From: Hemileia vastatrix | Taxonomy: Eukaryota; Basidiomycota; Pucciniomycetes; Pucciniales; Zaghouaniaceae | Reading direction: 5' to 3' | Assembly: GCA_030280995.1 (NCBI GenBank) | Contig: JASXTE010000002.1 | Location: 8,821,183-8,885,182 of the forward strand | Length of the DNA: 64,000 bases | Part shown: positions 10,073-22,719 of the stretch, one piece after another | Position numbering within the stretch: position 1 is the stretch's first letter | How the letters are laid out: each line of letters opens with the position of its first letter | The notes under the pieces: generated by a model | Told to the model about the DNA's origin: nothing | The model's database searches: none | The model's input: only the letters and a program-made list of their open reading frames with translations | Position numbers and translations under genes: made by a program

Positions 10073-13000
10073 TCAAGAAAGCAAGGGTATAAGATAAAGG
10101 GATTCTAGAAAACTATGATGTTTTGGACAAGAAAGTGATTTGGTGAGAATATCGGCCACCATATTGGTGGTGGGAGCATGTTCTATTTTGAATTCACCAT
10201 TGTTGACTTGTTCCCGTAGCCAGCATATTCTTGTATTAATATGACAAGTCCTATGCTGATAGAGAAGATTCAAGGTTAGATTAATGGCCCCTTGATTATC
10301 ACCTTTAAGTATTGACAATTTTAATGGAATTGAAAAATTGTTAAAAAGTTCCTTGGTCCAAAGAAAATCTTGACCACACTCAGTCATAGAATAATATTCT
10401 GACTCAGAGGTGGATAGAGCAACTGATTGTTGTTTAGAAGATTCCCAGTTAATGAGACCAAGGTGAAAAATAAGAGTACCAGATGTAGATTTTGAGTCGG
10501 TGGACTTGTTATAATCAGAATCAGCAAAGCCTGCTAAATAATGTAGTTCGCTGCTTTTAACGTTGCCTAAAGTTAGGCAATAGTTTTTAGTAAGTTGAAG
10601 ATATCTTAATATATGAAAGAAAGCACTAAATTGTTCATCAGTGGGATTTTAAAGGAATTGAGCAAGGGATCTGGCGGCGAATTCCAAATCAGGACGAGTG
10701 CATAAGACCAGATAATTGAGTAGACCAATAGCCCTTTGATAGTTGAATTGGTTAGTGAGTTTGGTAGATTCACCAGAAATAATTTGAGTATTAGGAACCA
10801 GCGGAGTAGACACCAATTGACAATTTTCATGATTAAATTCTTTTAACAGTTTATTTATATAGAGTGATTGAGATAAACTAATTGTTTTGAGGCTTCTATT
10901 TCTCGTAACTTTCATTCCGAGAACCAAGATAATTCCCCTTGATCATCCATATCAAATACCTTAGATATTTTATCTTTGAAATTTTGAATTGATGGACCAC
11001 CAATGATAAGGTCATCAACATGAATAAAAATGTAGCATGGATTGGAAGGGTCTTCACTGAGAAATAAGCAGGGATCAGCGATACTTGGTCAAAAGCCTAT
11101 ATCTTTTAAGAAAGAGGAAAGTTTGAGATACCAACAGCGTGGACTTTGCTTAAGTCCATATAATGATTTTTTGAGATAAAGACAAAAATTAGTATTTTGA
11201 GGAGTATAACCACATGGAAATTTGAGATAAAGATCTTCATTGGGTTCACCATGTAAAAAGGCTGATTTGACATCCATTTGATGCAATTCCCAGTCTTTGA
11301 AAGCAGTGACGCCAAGGAGGAAGAAAAGAGTGGATAGACGTCCAGTGGGAGCATAAGTGTCATTGTATTCAATACCTTCTATTTTTGAGAACCCTTAAAC
11401 ACACAATCTAGCTGTATACTTAATAATTTTCCCTTCTGAATCGGTTTTTCTTTTGAAGGTCCATGTGTTTCCAAGAAGGTGATTGTGATCTGGTATTGCA
11501 GTTTCTTCCCAAACCTTATGTTTAGCGATACTGTCAAGTTCAGTTTGAATTGCCTTTAACCATTCATTGCTATCTGGAGAATTGATAGCCTCATAATAGT
11601 TTTTAGGAGTGTCATATGGAGTGATAATCATAAAGATTGGTTTGTCTCTACAATTAGTGGTGAGTATGTTGGAAGAGTCTATATCAGATGTGTTTTCATT
11701 AATAGGGCAAGTGTCTTTATCCACGTAAGTATAATACTTGGAGGTGTAAGAGTTTGAGGCATTTTCTTCCTCATTATGAGTATTTGGAATAGGAGGATCT
11801 TCAATATTTTCAAAACAATCAGGGGTTGAGTTGTTTAAATTTTCATTGAAGGTTGGGGTAGATATGTATCCAGATCAGGAAAAATTAGAGTATCAATAGG
11901 CTCACCTTTGGTTATTGTTTGGGCTAGACTGAAAGTATTTAAAAATTTAATATCATGTGTGATAATTATTTTATCAGATTTAAGAGAATAAATGCAAAAG
12001 TTGAAATGCCCCTCACAATAACCCAGGAATATACCTTCTTCACCACTTCTATCAAATTAGCCATCTCGATTAAGTTTTTTTTGGAAGTAGACAACATCAG
12101 ATCCAAAAGGATGTAGATTTCTAGGGAGTTTAACAGTATCTATATGCCAAAGTTCCCAGGGCAACTTGTTGTTATTGAGTGAAGAGGAAGGTAAGATATT
12201 AAGTAAAAAGGTAGCAGTATTGACTGCTTCAGCCCACCAATAGGAGTCAAATCCTGATTCAATCAGAAGGCATCTAGCTTTTTCAACAATTGAGCAATTT
12301 CTTCGTTCTGAAATGGGATTTTGTTGGGGGGAATAAGGTGCAGTGCGTAGATGTAGACTACCTTTTTCTTTTAAATGATTTTTAACGGCATTACTGGTAA
12401 ATTCACCACCATTATCTGAAACAATGCATTTAATTTTGCGCTCCTGCTGATTTTCAACTAATTTTTCATATTCTTTGAGTTTTTCGAAGGTTTCAGATTT
12501 AAGTTCAAGAAAATATGTATGTCAATAGCAAGAATGACCATCAAAAATTTGAAAGAAATAATTTTTCCCACCTTTGGATTCTGGAGTGATTGGTCCACAT
12601 AAATCCATGTGAATCACGTCAAGAGTAGATTCAGGTGTAGGAAAAGAGCCCAAATAGGGTAAGATATGAGATTTAGCTAAAGCGCATGTTTTAAAAATGA
12701 AGTCAGAGAAATTCACACCTGGAAAGAGCAATTCCATGATGTGAATATTAGGATGACCAAAGTTATGGTGTAATACTTCTCGATTATTTTGAATAGCCGA
12801 TAAAGAGGAAGTGATATTGTATATAGAATATTTATGAAAGGGAAAACTAATTATTCAGCCTTTAGTGGAACACTCAATAAGAGTATTTTTTTTATTTTTA
12901 CTTTTGAATGTTCCATTGTCATTGATTAAATATCAACCGTTGTGAATGAGATCCATTGCAGATACAAGAGTGACCTTGATGGAAGGTGCGTATAAGGCAT

Positions 13001-13398
13001 TATCAATACTAAATACTTGGCCGGAAGATGAGTTAAAGGTAACAGTGCCTTGTCCAAGGGCATGTACCTTGTCCCCATTTGCCAGAGATAGTGCTATTTT
13101 AGTAGGCTTAAACTGTTTAAAGAGATTGCAATCATTAAAGATTGAAAAAGAAGCTCCACTGTTGAGGATTGCATGATCGTGAGGAATATCAGAGAAAACA
13201 GATAAAACTGTGTTGATTGGAATTGTCCTTAGTTTCTTTGTCCTTTTTTTATTTTAAATATTCTTTGCGCTTTTTGAGATGTAAGTGAAAGCAAGAGTCT
13301 TCTGAGTGGGGAGCTAAAAGATTATGCTTCCCTTTTGAACAGAAGTTTCTAGTTTTAGTGTCCATAGCTAAAACTGTCCGAGAAGCATTGCCAGACGT
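10073..13398 (-). pseudogene. Copia Pol and end of Gag (PR, IN, RT, RNase H), broken
   Basis: Reading right to left on the - strand: a zinc-knuckle-like Gag end (FCSKGKHN, near 13330); a protease site in which LDSGAS has become LNSGAS (codon at 13161-13163); the pre-integrase and integrase start (MDLCGPITPESKGG, about 12600); an integrase core too decayed to read (11800-12500); RT with VKSAFLHGE and SLYGLKQSPRCWY (11100-11280); the HVDD catalytic box (11011-11016); the RT end with TRPDLEFA; and RNase H with DNQGAI and AD-LTKSL. At least five frame breaks are visible. It would have encoded the replication enzymes, but the missing catalytic Asp and the stops rule out function. Confidence 0.9.
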
Positions 13399-15996
13399 TG
13401 CGGTCTTCCAACATTGGAAGGGGCCTTTGTTGTGTTTTTTGGCGCTGTTTGTGCATGTCTTAATTGGCATCTGTTGAAGAATGGGGTGTTTCTCTGGTTT
13501 TATTCTGTGAATATTGAGACTGCAGGTATGTGGGTACTATCATTGGATAGCCCCGGTCTTTCTCTATATATCATGTTTTGTTAATATTTTTCATATTCTA
13601 AGTTTTAAGGGGTCATTTCCTCATTTTTCAGTTACAAAAGATAACTGTTTAATTTTGTTTTTTGTGTTTTACGGGCTAACCTTAAGTCTTAGGGTTAAGT
13701 GCTTGGTACCATTAGATAGGGCTAATTTAGCTCTATATTTCATGTCTCAAAGTTGTTTTAGCGTAATTTTGTGTTTTAAGGGTTTTAGTAGTTGTAGTGA
13801 ATTTTTCTAAGTAGATTAGGTGTTTTTATTGGGTTTCTGGCTTCAGGGAGGCCGGGCCGCTTCAGGCGGCACCTCCGATGTCGGGTGGCCCGCCCGCCTC
13901 CGTTTTAGAAGGTTGGGGAGTGCTTCTGGAGGGTTTTTATTAAATTTGGCTGGTACAGGTGCCAAATTTGCTGGTGTGCATATGCTCTTAGATAGTGGTC
14001 TGTGTGTACATAGTGAATAAGACAGTTTGGGGCAACTTTAATTATCATACAACCATCCGGAGGTGATATCTGTCAGCCTGTATATCCCCAGGACTGAGTA
14101 AAAAGTGCTTATAAGTTATGTTAAACACATGAACTATACATGGGAACAATAAATGAGAGTACACAAACAGTATACATAAGTAAAATTATGATAATACACA
14201 AAAAAATGCTATTATAACACCTTATATACACACATATATCCACCTTTTATAGGTCTTATGTACTTAATATTAAGTTGGAATATGTTAAAGTAATTTTAAA
14301 AACCTTAAGTATAAGGCTACATAATTTTTAAGTACACTTAAAGCTGTTATATTCATTGTTTTACGCAAAAAACAAGAAATGCGCTTTATTTCACTTAAAA
14401 GTTGACTATATGTGCTATAAAATTGAGAATATCAAAAATGCGCTTTGACAGATCAATTGAGCTCATTTAGGACTATTGATTTGGCTATTTAAATGCATAA
14501 AAATAACACTTTTCAAATTTGGTGTTTTTTATGCCAGAAATGGCTTCTGTGTACTGGCCACATACTGCCTGCTTTTTTCCCGTGTGAATAGCTTCATTTT
14601 TAGCAAAGTTAGCTTTTTCACACTATAATTACCGCACATTCTACGCCCACTGTGGGGAAACACACTAAAATAGGCGACAGGCGCTTATTTAGTGTCCTAG
14701 CTTAATTAATAGAGCATTGACCTTGTCTATATGCACTAATTTCATTAATAACCTCATTCTTGGCATCTTATTTCATCACCACACTTAAATTCGCCTAATT
14801 TTAGTCAAGGATTTACCCATGCAAGCGCCTGCCAAGGACTGCATGTAGTTACCCCACATCACACGCTCTGTTTTAAGTTTTTTGGTGGTTTCTCAGTCAA
14901 TTTTGGTTATTTTTGGATGAGAATTTCAGGTAGTATAATGTCAGGATTAGCCCCTCCATTTCTACAGTAAATCCCCCTTATTCTTAAGCTATTATTAACT
15001 TTAATAAGTCTCCTTTAGTCTTTTATATTATTGTTTTATACGCATATACTCTCTTTTTGTCTTTTTCTTTAATTTGGATGGATTTCCCTTATTATTACAG
15101 GATTTTGGCAGTTGTTACTTGTCTAATTATGTCATGGATCACTAGGGATTTTGATGGGCATATCTATTAGTGGATTTGAGGCGTCTTTAACTGTATATTG
15201 GATGGTATATCAAGGGATTTATTGGGGAACTCAGTGTGTATAAAAGGAGGAGGTTTTTGGGTCTTGTTTCTACATTCTTTATCATTACAATTTACACCAT
15301 ATAACCTAATCAATTACAATACACTTCAATTAGTACTTTTATAAGACTTTTGAGTAGTATCTGAATTATTATAATCTATTTTTCTACCAACTAAAAAGAT
15401 TGTAAGCCACATAAAAAATTAGTGAGAATTATATTACTGAGACCTTTACTCTGAATAATATTTTATTATTTGTTGGATTTATACTACAGTAATCATATAG
15501 GACCATTTAAATCTTCTAGACAAAGACTTTTCAAGATATTTCACATCCTTGTACTTGATCCTAGCCTGACAATATCCTTGTTCCTCACTCAGTTTTCACT
15601 GTTTTTTGGCCACAATTGGCTGTGTTTGTTGCAAGGTTAGTTCTTCATTTAACTCAACTTTGGCAACAGTTTCTCTGGTATAGTCTTGCAAGCTATATCA
15701 AGTATTATTGCTGTCTCTGGTGTGGATTTGAAACCTACATCAAGTATCTTTGCTTTCTCTGGTGTGGACATTGGTCTACATTTCAGTTCTTTGGTCTGGT
15801 AGTCTGTCTGGGGACTACTTTCTTGGCTCAACAAGCAGTCAAGTGTGTTGAAAAAGGGGCTTTAGAAAACATGAACCAACTTACTTTAGCAAGTAAATCT
15901 CACTCTATTTTTCTAAAGGGACAGGGGATTTTCTCTCTGGTTTTTCTCCAACTCCCTTGGTCAAGGCCTATAGCTAGTATTATAGGATTGTCTACA
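13399..15996 (+). repeat. 5' LTR of A2 (interrupted)
   Basis: It matches the 3' LTR at 26725-27815 along its length, apart from a 1506-bp interruption (insert plus duplicated target). Net length is about 1092 bp. It ends TTGTCTACA, followed by the spacer TTTC and the primer binding site. Confidence 0.92.
14071..15571 (+). mobile_element. Solo LTR X (1501 bp) in the A2 LTR
   Basis: The insert begins TGTCAGCC and ends CCTGACA. It is flanked by ATATC on both sides (14066-14070 and 15572-15576); the empty site is seen in the A2 3' LTR near 27390. TG...CA ends, inverted termini and a 5-bp duplication identify an LTR, and the lack of coding sequence makes it solo. A TATA-like GTATAAAAGGAGG near 15238 suggests + orientation. 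It belongs to a family not otherwise seen here. Confidence 0.85.
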
Positions 15997-16000
15997 TTTC

Positions 16001-16017
16001 TGGCGCCCAACGTGGGG
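16001..16017 (+). promoter_or_regulatory. Primer binding site of A2
   Basis: TGGCGCCCAACGTGGGG begins four bases after the LTR. The initial TGG pairs with a tRNA CCA end. D has the identical site (53435-53451); A3 differs by one base. I could not assign the tRNA. The core CCCA-ACG-TGGG is itself a small inverted repeat. Confidence 0.85.
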
Positions 16018-16087
16018 TAGAACTTGCTAGTTCTTTAGAATCTCTGTTTTCTTTGGTTGGCTCTTTTTGGTGTTTTGGTCTGGAGTA

Positions 16088-18468
16088 ATGGATTCTGGTT
16101 CCTCTATTCCTGTGGTGACTGTCAGTGGGGGAGATGGTCCTCCTGCTGTGATGGTCAAAGAGTGTGTTAGGATTAAAACTTGGGATGGTACCAACTTTAA
16201 TGGGGAGGATGTCAAGTGGTTTCTGAAGAAGTATGAAACTGCTGCTGAAGTGGAAGGTGCTTCTTACCTAGACATGGTGAAGCAGATTATCTTCTTCATT
16301 GGTGATAGGGCAGTGGTGAAGGAGATTGTGGATATGTCTGGCTACAAGAAAAGGGATTGGAAGTTATTGTGTAGAGAGATGGTAGATAGATGGGGTGTCA
16401 GGCTCACTATGGTGGATCTGAACAAGGTTTTCAGTGAATAAAAATCTTATGGTGGTGTTGGTAACTTGCATAGTTACAGAAAGTTTCTGCTACAGTTTGA
16501 TCCTGTGGTGGAATACTTAGTGGAAGTGGAGGAGCTGGCACATGAAAATGCTGCCACGGATGTTTTTTGGTCTGCCCTGTCTAGAGATGTCAGGATGGAT
16601 GTGTTGAAGGAGCTGTCAAGGAAGGACTTGATCAAGACTCTTGCTAATGGGGACCAGAAGTTTCCTGCCTTTGATAAGGTGAAGGAGGCTGTTGAGGCCC
16701 ATTTGAAGTTATTGGCTGTGGACACCTATCAGGAGGGGTGTGCCAAATATGTCAGCAAATTCAGTGAGGCTTTGGCTGAAGAAGAAGTTAGGGTGAAGTA
16801 GAGGAGAAGAATATGGTGCAGGCTCCCAAACAGGAGAGGGACCCAATGGTGGAGCAGTTGGCTGATCTCACAAAGCAGCTGCATATTTTTATTCAGGAGG
16901 CTAAGAAGGTCAGTAAGGCACCTTCTCAGCCTAGAGATTTTGATAGGAGGGCTGGTAGGAGTGATCCTTGGGTCTGCTCTTATTTCAACAGGAGGGGGAA
17001 CGAGTCCAATGATTGTTGGGAATTGAACAGGGATGTGTCTGAAAGAAAGGTGGAATTTGATGGCAGGGGTTTCAAGTTCCCTGATGGATCATTTGTGAAG
17101 CCCAGTGAGGGGCAGGCTCCTGTTGATTTGGTCAGGAGAAGGGGTGGTCTCAATCAAAGGAGGCCAAGGTTTGAGGAGATTCCTGATCAGGGGAAGTCTT
17201 CTGGTAAGGAGAATGATGACATCAAGGGAAAAGTAAAGGAGGCCAATAAGGTATCTTTTTCTACTTCTTTTGGTGGTTTGGAGTTGTATTCCTGTGGTGG
17301 ACAGTCAAGTGGAGAATGCTTGGCTGGTGTTTATGATGTGGAAGCAGGGAAGGTGGGAAGGCCTAAGAGCAGTTTTCAGGCCCAACCAAAGCTAAATGCT
17401 TCAAAGGCGGATCCTAAGCTAAGAGCAGCTAGGAAGAGGTACAGAAAAGAGGAGCTGAACAAGATGCAGAAGATTATGGCTGAAATGGGCCCCCCTAGCT
17501 TTGGTGCATTGGACATGAATGGTGAGCCAATGCCAATGGAGGTAGATTCTGACTCTGAGGAAGATGTCCCCTTGGCTTCATTTCCAAAGCCTGCTGGAGT
17601 TAGAGGTTCTGGTTAGGGATCTGGTTTGGTTCCTGTTAATGGTAAATCTGTTGGTGGTGCTGGTCCTCAAGAAGCTTCTAAGACCAAGGTAGTGGAGCAA
17701 AGAGCTCACTTTGAGAGGCCAGTAGTTTCTGGTCAAGTTAATGTTATAGACTCTGTCATGGAAAGGATGAATCAGGGTCAGGTTTCCCTTTCTTATGGGG
17801 AATTGTACGCTATCAGTCCAGGGTTGGCTGATAGACAGAAAAAGTTGTTGAGCAGGAGAAGAGTTTCTTCTGGGGAGGTGGAATACATCTGTGATTCTGC
17901 GGAAAAGTTTGGTGAGGGGTTGGAAACTCATTTTTCTGCTGCTCTGGGATATGTCAATGTCACTATGAATGGCAGGGAGGCAAGGGCATTGGTGGATTCA
18001 GCTTCTCAGATAAACCTGATTTCTTTGTTTGAGGCAACTCATTTGGGTCTCCCCATCAAAACTGGTATTGGTGGGGATTTGAGAGGGATCGGTGGCCATG
18101 TCACTGAATTGGTTGGAACTTCTGAGTTTGTGAGGTTAGATGTTGGTGGAGCCTCAGGAAAGGTTCATTTTTATATTGCTAAGGGAACAGTTAAAGCTGC
18201 TTTGGGTGGGCCATTATTTATGGATTTTCAGGCAAGAATTGGTTATCAATTTGATTTGGGAATCAGTTTGGAGTTGACTGGTGAAGATGAAAGGATACTT
18301 CACATGAGGCTATCATCCCCTGGAGAGGATGGTTGGGAGACCAGGCCTGGTTTATCTTCAATGTGCCAGTGAATGGATTGCTGCAGGAGAAGGAAGGAAG
18401 TGCGTGCCACCTTTGGTTTATTGGAGTGTGGCTCAGGCTCTATTGAGAGTCTGTCTTTTTTGGAGTAA
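16088..18468 (+). pseudogene. Gag-protease ORF of A2, several breaks
   Basis: It begins MDSGSSIPVVTV and aligns along its length with the intact ORF1 of D. Parts: capsid-like region (16088-16800), nucleocapsid finger with one zinc ligand lost (CSYFNRRGNESNDC: H and a Cys changed) near 16975, an acidic linker (DSDSEEDVP), and protease near 17998 with DSASQ where D has DSGSQ. Stops lie at 16439, 16799 and 17614, and one near 18370. The ORF ends SFLE-stop at 18468 over the slippery site. Gag would coat the RNA; PR would cut the polyprotein. Confidence 0.88.
18456..18462 (+). promoter_or_regulatory. Slippery heptamer for -1 frameshift (A2)
   Basis: T TTT TTG in the zero frame, followed by GAG TAA. 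A -1 slip continues into the pol frame (GVTRADHPS). The same arrangement occurs in A3 (T TTT TTA) and D (T TTT TTG), always one codon before the stop. Confidence 0.75.
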
Positions 18469-21400
18469 CGAGGGCTGATCACCCTAGTGCTACAACCTCT
18501 CCGCAAGATGAGGAAATCACAGGTTGTAGTAGGTCAGCTTCCTTAAAGATATACCAAGTGAATTTTCAACTTTCTCTTTTAAATGTTTCTCTTCTCTGTA
18601 AGTATTCATCAAGTTTTTATCAAGTCTCTCTTCTCTATCAAGATTTTTAATTATTTTTAATTCAAGATCAATGAAGAAGATTGGTTATATATCTTTATTA
18701 AAGATATACGGAAAGGTTTTGGAGTGGTGAGATTGGGGTCTAAAAGTAAGTCCTCCCAATTGTGCACTGCTAGGGTTTCTTCTACACCTTTCAAAAATAT
18801 TACCTGGGCCACACCTGTGAGCATTGGGGAAACCCCTGGTTATTTTTGTAGGTCAGAAGAGAACTCAAGAAAAGAAGATTAAAAACTCAAGATAATCCAA
18901 GAAAATCAAAAAAAATCTGAAGATAATGAAGAAAGATAATTCAAAATATTTTTTGAAGATTCTCAAGATCAATTTTTGGGCCTCCAGCATGAGGTTAAAC
19001 TGCAGATAATTATGAAGAATGATGATCATCACGATCAATTTTTGCGCCTCCAGAATGAGGATAAACTGCACAACTTTAAAAGAGTTGATTCTGAAGATGA
19101 ATCGAGATTTGAAGATTTGGAAGATGGAAGTGAAGAGGAAGATTTGGAATTGCGGAAAAGTTTTGGAGTGGTGAGAATGGGGTCTAAAAGTAAGTCCTCT
19201 CAATTGTGCATCGCTAGGGTTCTTCTACACCTGTCAAAATCATTACCTTGGCCACACTTGTGAGCAATGGGGAAACCCTTGGTTTTTGTTCCTGGTCTGG
19301 TGGTAAAGATTTCCTAAAGATCCCTCTAGTTGAAGGTGGAGCAGCAAAGTATAAGAAGGTAGTGCAGAAGATTAGGCCTGTCAATGAGCCTATGCCTGTG
19401 GGTTTGAATCCGCCCTTGAAGAGACCTCCTTTGTCAAGAGATCCATACTATACTCCTTTGGTGAAGAATCCTCCAGAACTTGTAAAGATGACTAGGGTGA
19501 CTGTGGAAAGGTTGAAAGTTGTTAATTTTGGTCCTGATGGTAGGTTGTCTGAAGAAGAAAAGAAGTTGTTGTTGCACGTTATTGTGCTAAGGGAAAAAGC
19601 TGTGGCTTTTGTTGAGGAGGAAAGGGGTGTGTTGAAGCACTCTTATGGGGAACCTTACTTGATTCCTGTGGTTTGTCATGAAACTTGGCAAATCAAACCT
19701 ATTCCGATTCAAGCTGCTATCAGAGAGGATTTTGTGGAGATTGATAGGGAAAGAGTCAGGACTGGGTTATACGAACAATCAACATCCAGTTACTCAAGTC
19801 CGGTTTTCTGCTTAAAGAAGCAGAATGGAAAGTTGAGGGTGGTTCATGATCTGAGAGCCTTGAATAGAGTCACTATCAAGGACACTGGTATGCCATCAAG
19901 TGCAGAGGATTTTGTTGAAGCTTTTTCTGGAAGGGTGTGTTATGGTTTGGGTGATATTATGGGTGGTTATGATGAGAGGGAACTTCATATGGATTCAAGG
20001 CCTCTCACAACTTTTGAGACTCCTTTGAGAAGATTTCAGCTCACTAGGTTGCCTCAAGGAGCAACTAATTCAGTGGCAGTATATCAAGCACAGATGGCTT
20101 GGATTTTACAGGATGAGGTTCCTACTCATGGTGGTATTTTTATTGATGATGGTGGAATTAAAGTACCATCCACTGATTATGGTAATGAGGTGTTAACAGA
20201 GAACCCTGGAATAAGGAGGTTTGTTTGGGAATATGCAATAACTCTAGAGAGAGTGTTGTTTAGGATTGAAGAGGCTGGTTTGACCATTTTGGGGTCAAAA
20301 TTCTGTTGTTGTGTTCCTGCTTTGGAAATTTTGGGTCATGTGGTATGTAAAGAGGGAAGGATTATGGCAAAGAAAAAGATAAATAAAATTCAGTCATGGC
20401 CAAGGCCTAAAAATACTACTGAAGTCAGGTGATTTTTGGGTGTGTGTGTATATGTCAGGATTTTTATTAAGGATTTTTCTTTGTTGGTTTCACCTTTAAT
20501 GAGGTTAACCAGGAAAGATGCAGATTGGGAATGGACTGAAGAGTGTGAAGAGGCTTTTCAGAAGTTGAAAAAGGTTTTTGGGGAAGATATTGTTCTTTAC
20601 AAGTTAGATTATGGTGTTGGTTCTGGAAAAATTCATCTGGCAGTGGACTCAAGCTATATTGCTGCTGGTGCTGTTTTGTAGCAGGAGGATAAAACTGGGA
20701 GGGTCAGGCCAGTACAATATGAGTCTGTGGTGTTTAATGAGGTGGAATCTAGGTATTCTCAACCTAAGTTGGAATTGTGTGGTGTAGCAATGGTTTTAAA
20801 GAAGCTACAGATGGTTTTGTGGGGGCAGAATTTTGAGCTGCAGGTGGATGCAAAATCTTTTGTTCAGATGATCAATACGCCAAGTCTTCCAAATGCTCCA
20901 ATAACTAGGTGGGTGGCATTTATTCAACATTTTTCTTTTGAACTGGTACACAAACCAGGCGAAACTTTTAAAATGCCTGATGGATTATCAAGGAGGCCAC
21001 CTACAGATGAAGATTCTGAGGCTGAAGAGTTTGATGAAGATGTTCCAGTGGTTAGAGCCATCACAAAGGGTGCTGAAGATTTCTCTGACCTCCCCCAAGA
21101 GGCTAAACTGGCTGGATCTGATCTTGATTCTGATAATTGGGATGTTTTTGTTAATAAAGATGGAGTTGTTGTTTGGGACAGCTCAAATTTGGAAAAGGGA
21201 GTTTTTGTTAGTGAACTGGATTCTCACAAGGTTCAGCAAAAAGAGAAGGACATGCCAAAATTCAAGGATTGGTGTCCTGGCTGGGCTGCTCAATTGGCTC
21301 ATGTTCACACTGGTAATTTTGATGACAGAATTGTACCCTTGGATGTTGTTTTGTTGGATTTTGAAGATGAGACCTGGGGGCAGTCTGGGTTTTATTTTAT

Positions 21401-22681
21401 TTTGGTGGAATATCTTTTGACCTTGGAGAGGCCAGATAGTTGTGATGATGATACTTGGTTGGCAGTAAAGAAAAAGAGTCCTGGATTTTATGTTTCAGGA
21501 AGAAGGTTGATGAGGAGGAGGCATCCTAATCCTCAAATGGTGGTAACTCAGAAGAAGGGTAAAGAAGTTGTGTTGAAGTCTTTGCATGAAGAACTTGGTC
21601 ATAGAGGCTTTGGGGAGACTTATAAAAGAGTAGCGGAAAGATTTTGGTGGCCAGGTATGAAGTTGGCTGTGCAGGGTTGGGTTCAAACTTGTGAAGAATG
21701 TCAAAGAAGAAGTCACTTGAAACCTAAATAGGTCGGCCATGCTACTGGTGAATCAACTGTTTTTGGAAGAGTCAGTCTGGATGCTGTCTATATTAAAGAG
21801 GGCAGGTATAAATACTTAATTGTTGCCAGAGATGATTTGTCTGGTTGGGTTGAGTCAGTGCCTCTGGTTAATTTGACTGCCAAGAATGTGGCATAGTTTT
21901 TGAAGAAGGAGTAGATTTATAGGTATGGGTTGATGAAGTTGGTGACTGTTGATGGCGGGCCAGAGTTTGGTGCCGAATTTAAAGAATCTGTGGCTAGTGT
22001 TGGTTCTAAAGTTAGAGTGGCTACACCTTATTATCCTGAAGCTGAAGACATGGTTGAAAGATGCCATCAAGTTACTAAGAAAGATTTGGTAAAGATGTGT
22101 GGGGACAGTGCTGAAAAGTGGAGGCATTATTTACCCTTGGTGTTATTTGCTGATAGGGTCACTATGAAGAGGACAACTGTCTATTCTCCTTATGAGTTAA
22201 TGTTTTATCAGAAAGCTGTTCTACCAGTGGACTTGGAAGCTGTCTCTTATCTTGGAATTGACTGGGATGAGGTGCACTCAACTGAAAAATTGCTCTGTTC
22301 CAAGATGCAACAGTTGGAATGTAGAGAGGAATGTCAAGAGAAGGCATACTCTAGAATGATGAAGATTAGGAATCAATCAGTCAGATACTGGGACAAGAAT
22401 TTGGCTCATAGACTCAGGAATCCTTGAAACCTGGTTGTTTGGTTTTGGTTTATAATAGAAGTTTGGAGAGTCAGTGGGGAAAAATGTTTGCCGACAGATG
22501 GAATGGACCTTACAGAGTCAGATCTCAGGCGTCTGGAGGCTCTTATGTTTTGGAAGAGTTGGATGGTGCAGTCTTGAAGAAGAGAGTGGCTGCAGACCAG
22601 GTGAAGATGTTCTATCCCAGAGGCACTAGACATGAAGAAGATTTACTCTGCAATGAGGATTTACTATGGAACATTCTTTAA
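18463..22681 (+). pseudogene. Pol ORF of A2 (RT, RNase H, integrase), broken
   Basis: The N-terminal part (18463-19250) is decayed but keeps two H1 motifs (18981, 19047). From 19248 the frame is good. RT has LRVVHDLRALN, GDIMGGYDE and the FIDD catalytic box (about 20140-20150); RNase H has AVDSS and LQVDAKS; the acidic linker holds an H1 motif (21089). Integrase has the HHCC finger (21590-21715), VSLDAV, VDGGPEFG and EDMVERCHQ, then a WNGPYRV end. Stops are at 20431, 20679 and 21729, with more near 21896. The protein ends with a motif-derived NED tail, as in D. Confidence 0.9.
18716..19285 (+). repeat. Direct duplication (about 120 bp) in the pol leader of family A
   Basis: The segment at 18716-18842 recurs at 19160-19285 with some differences; both run from TTTTGGAGTGGTGAGA to the start of the conserved pol domain. 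A3 has the same pair (about 36930-37060 and 37380-37510), so the duplication predates both copies. D lacks it. Confidence 0.75.
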
Positions 22682-22719
22682 GTTTTGGAATTTTTGGTGT
22701 TTCAGAGCAACTTTTGTGT

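Noticed and set aside
15616..16020. Open frames of 60-134 codons inside family A LTRs (also 27426-27824, 28533-28772, 41123-41407)
   Set aside because: They lie in LTR sequence, occur on both strands, and their lengths change freely between LTR copies; no domain is recognisable.
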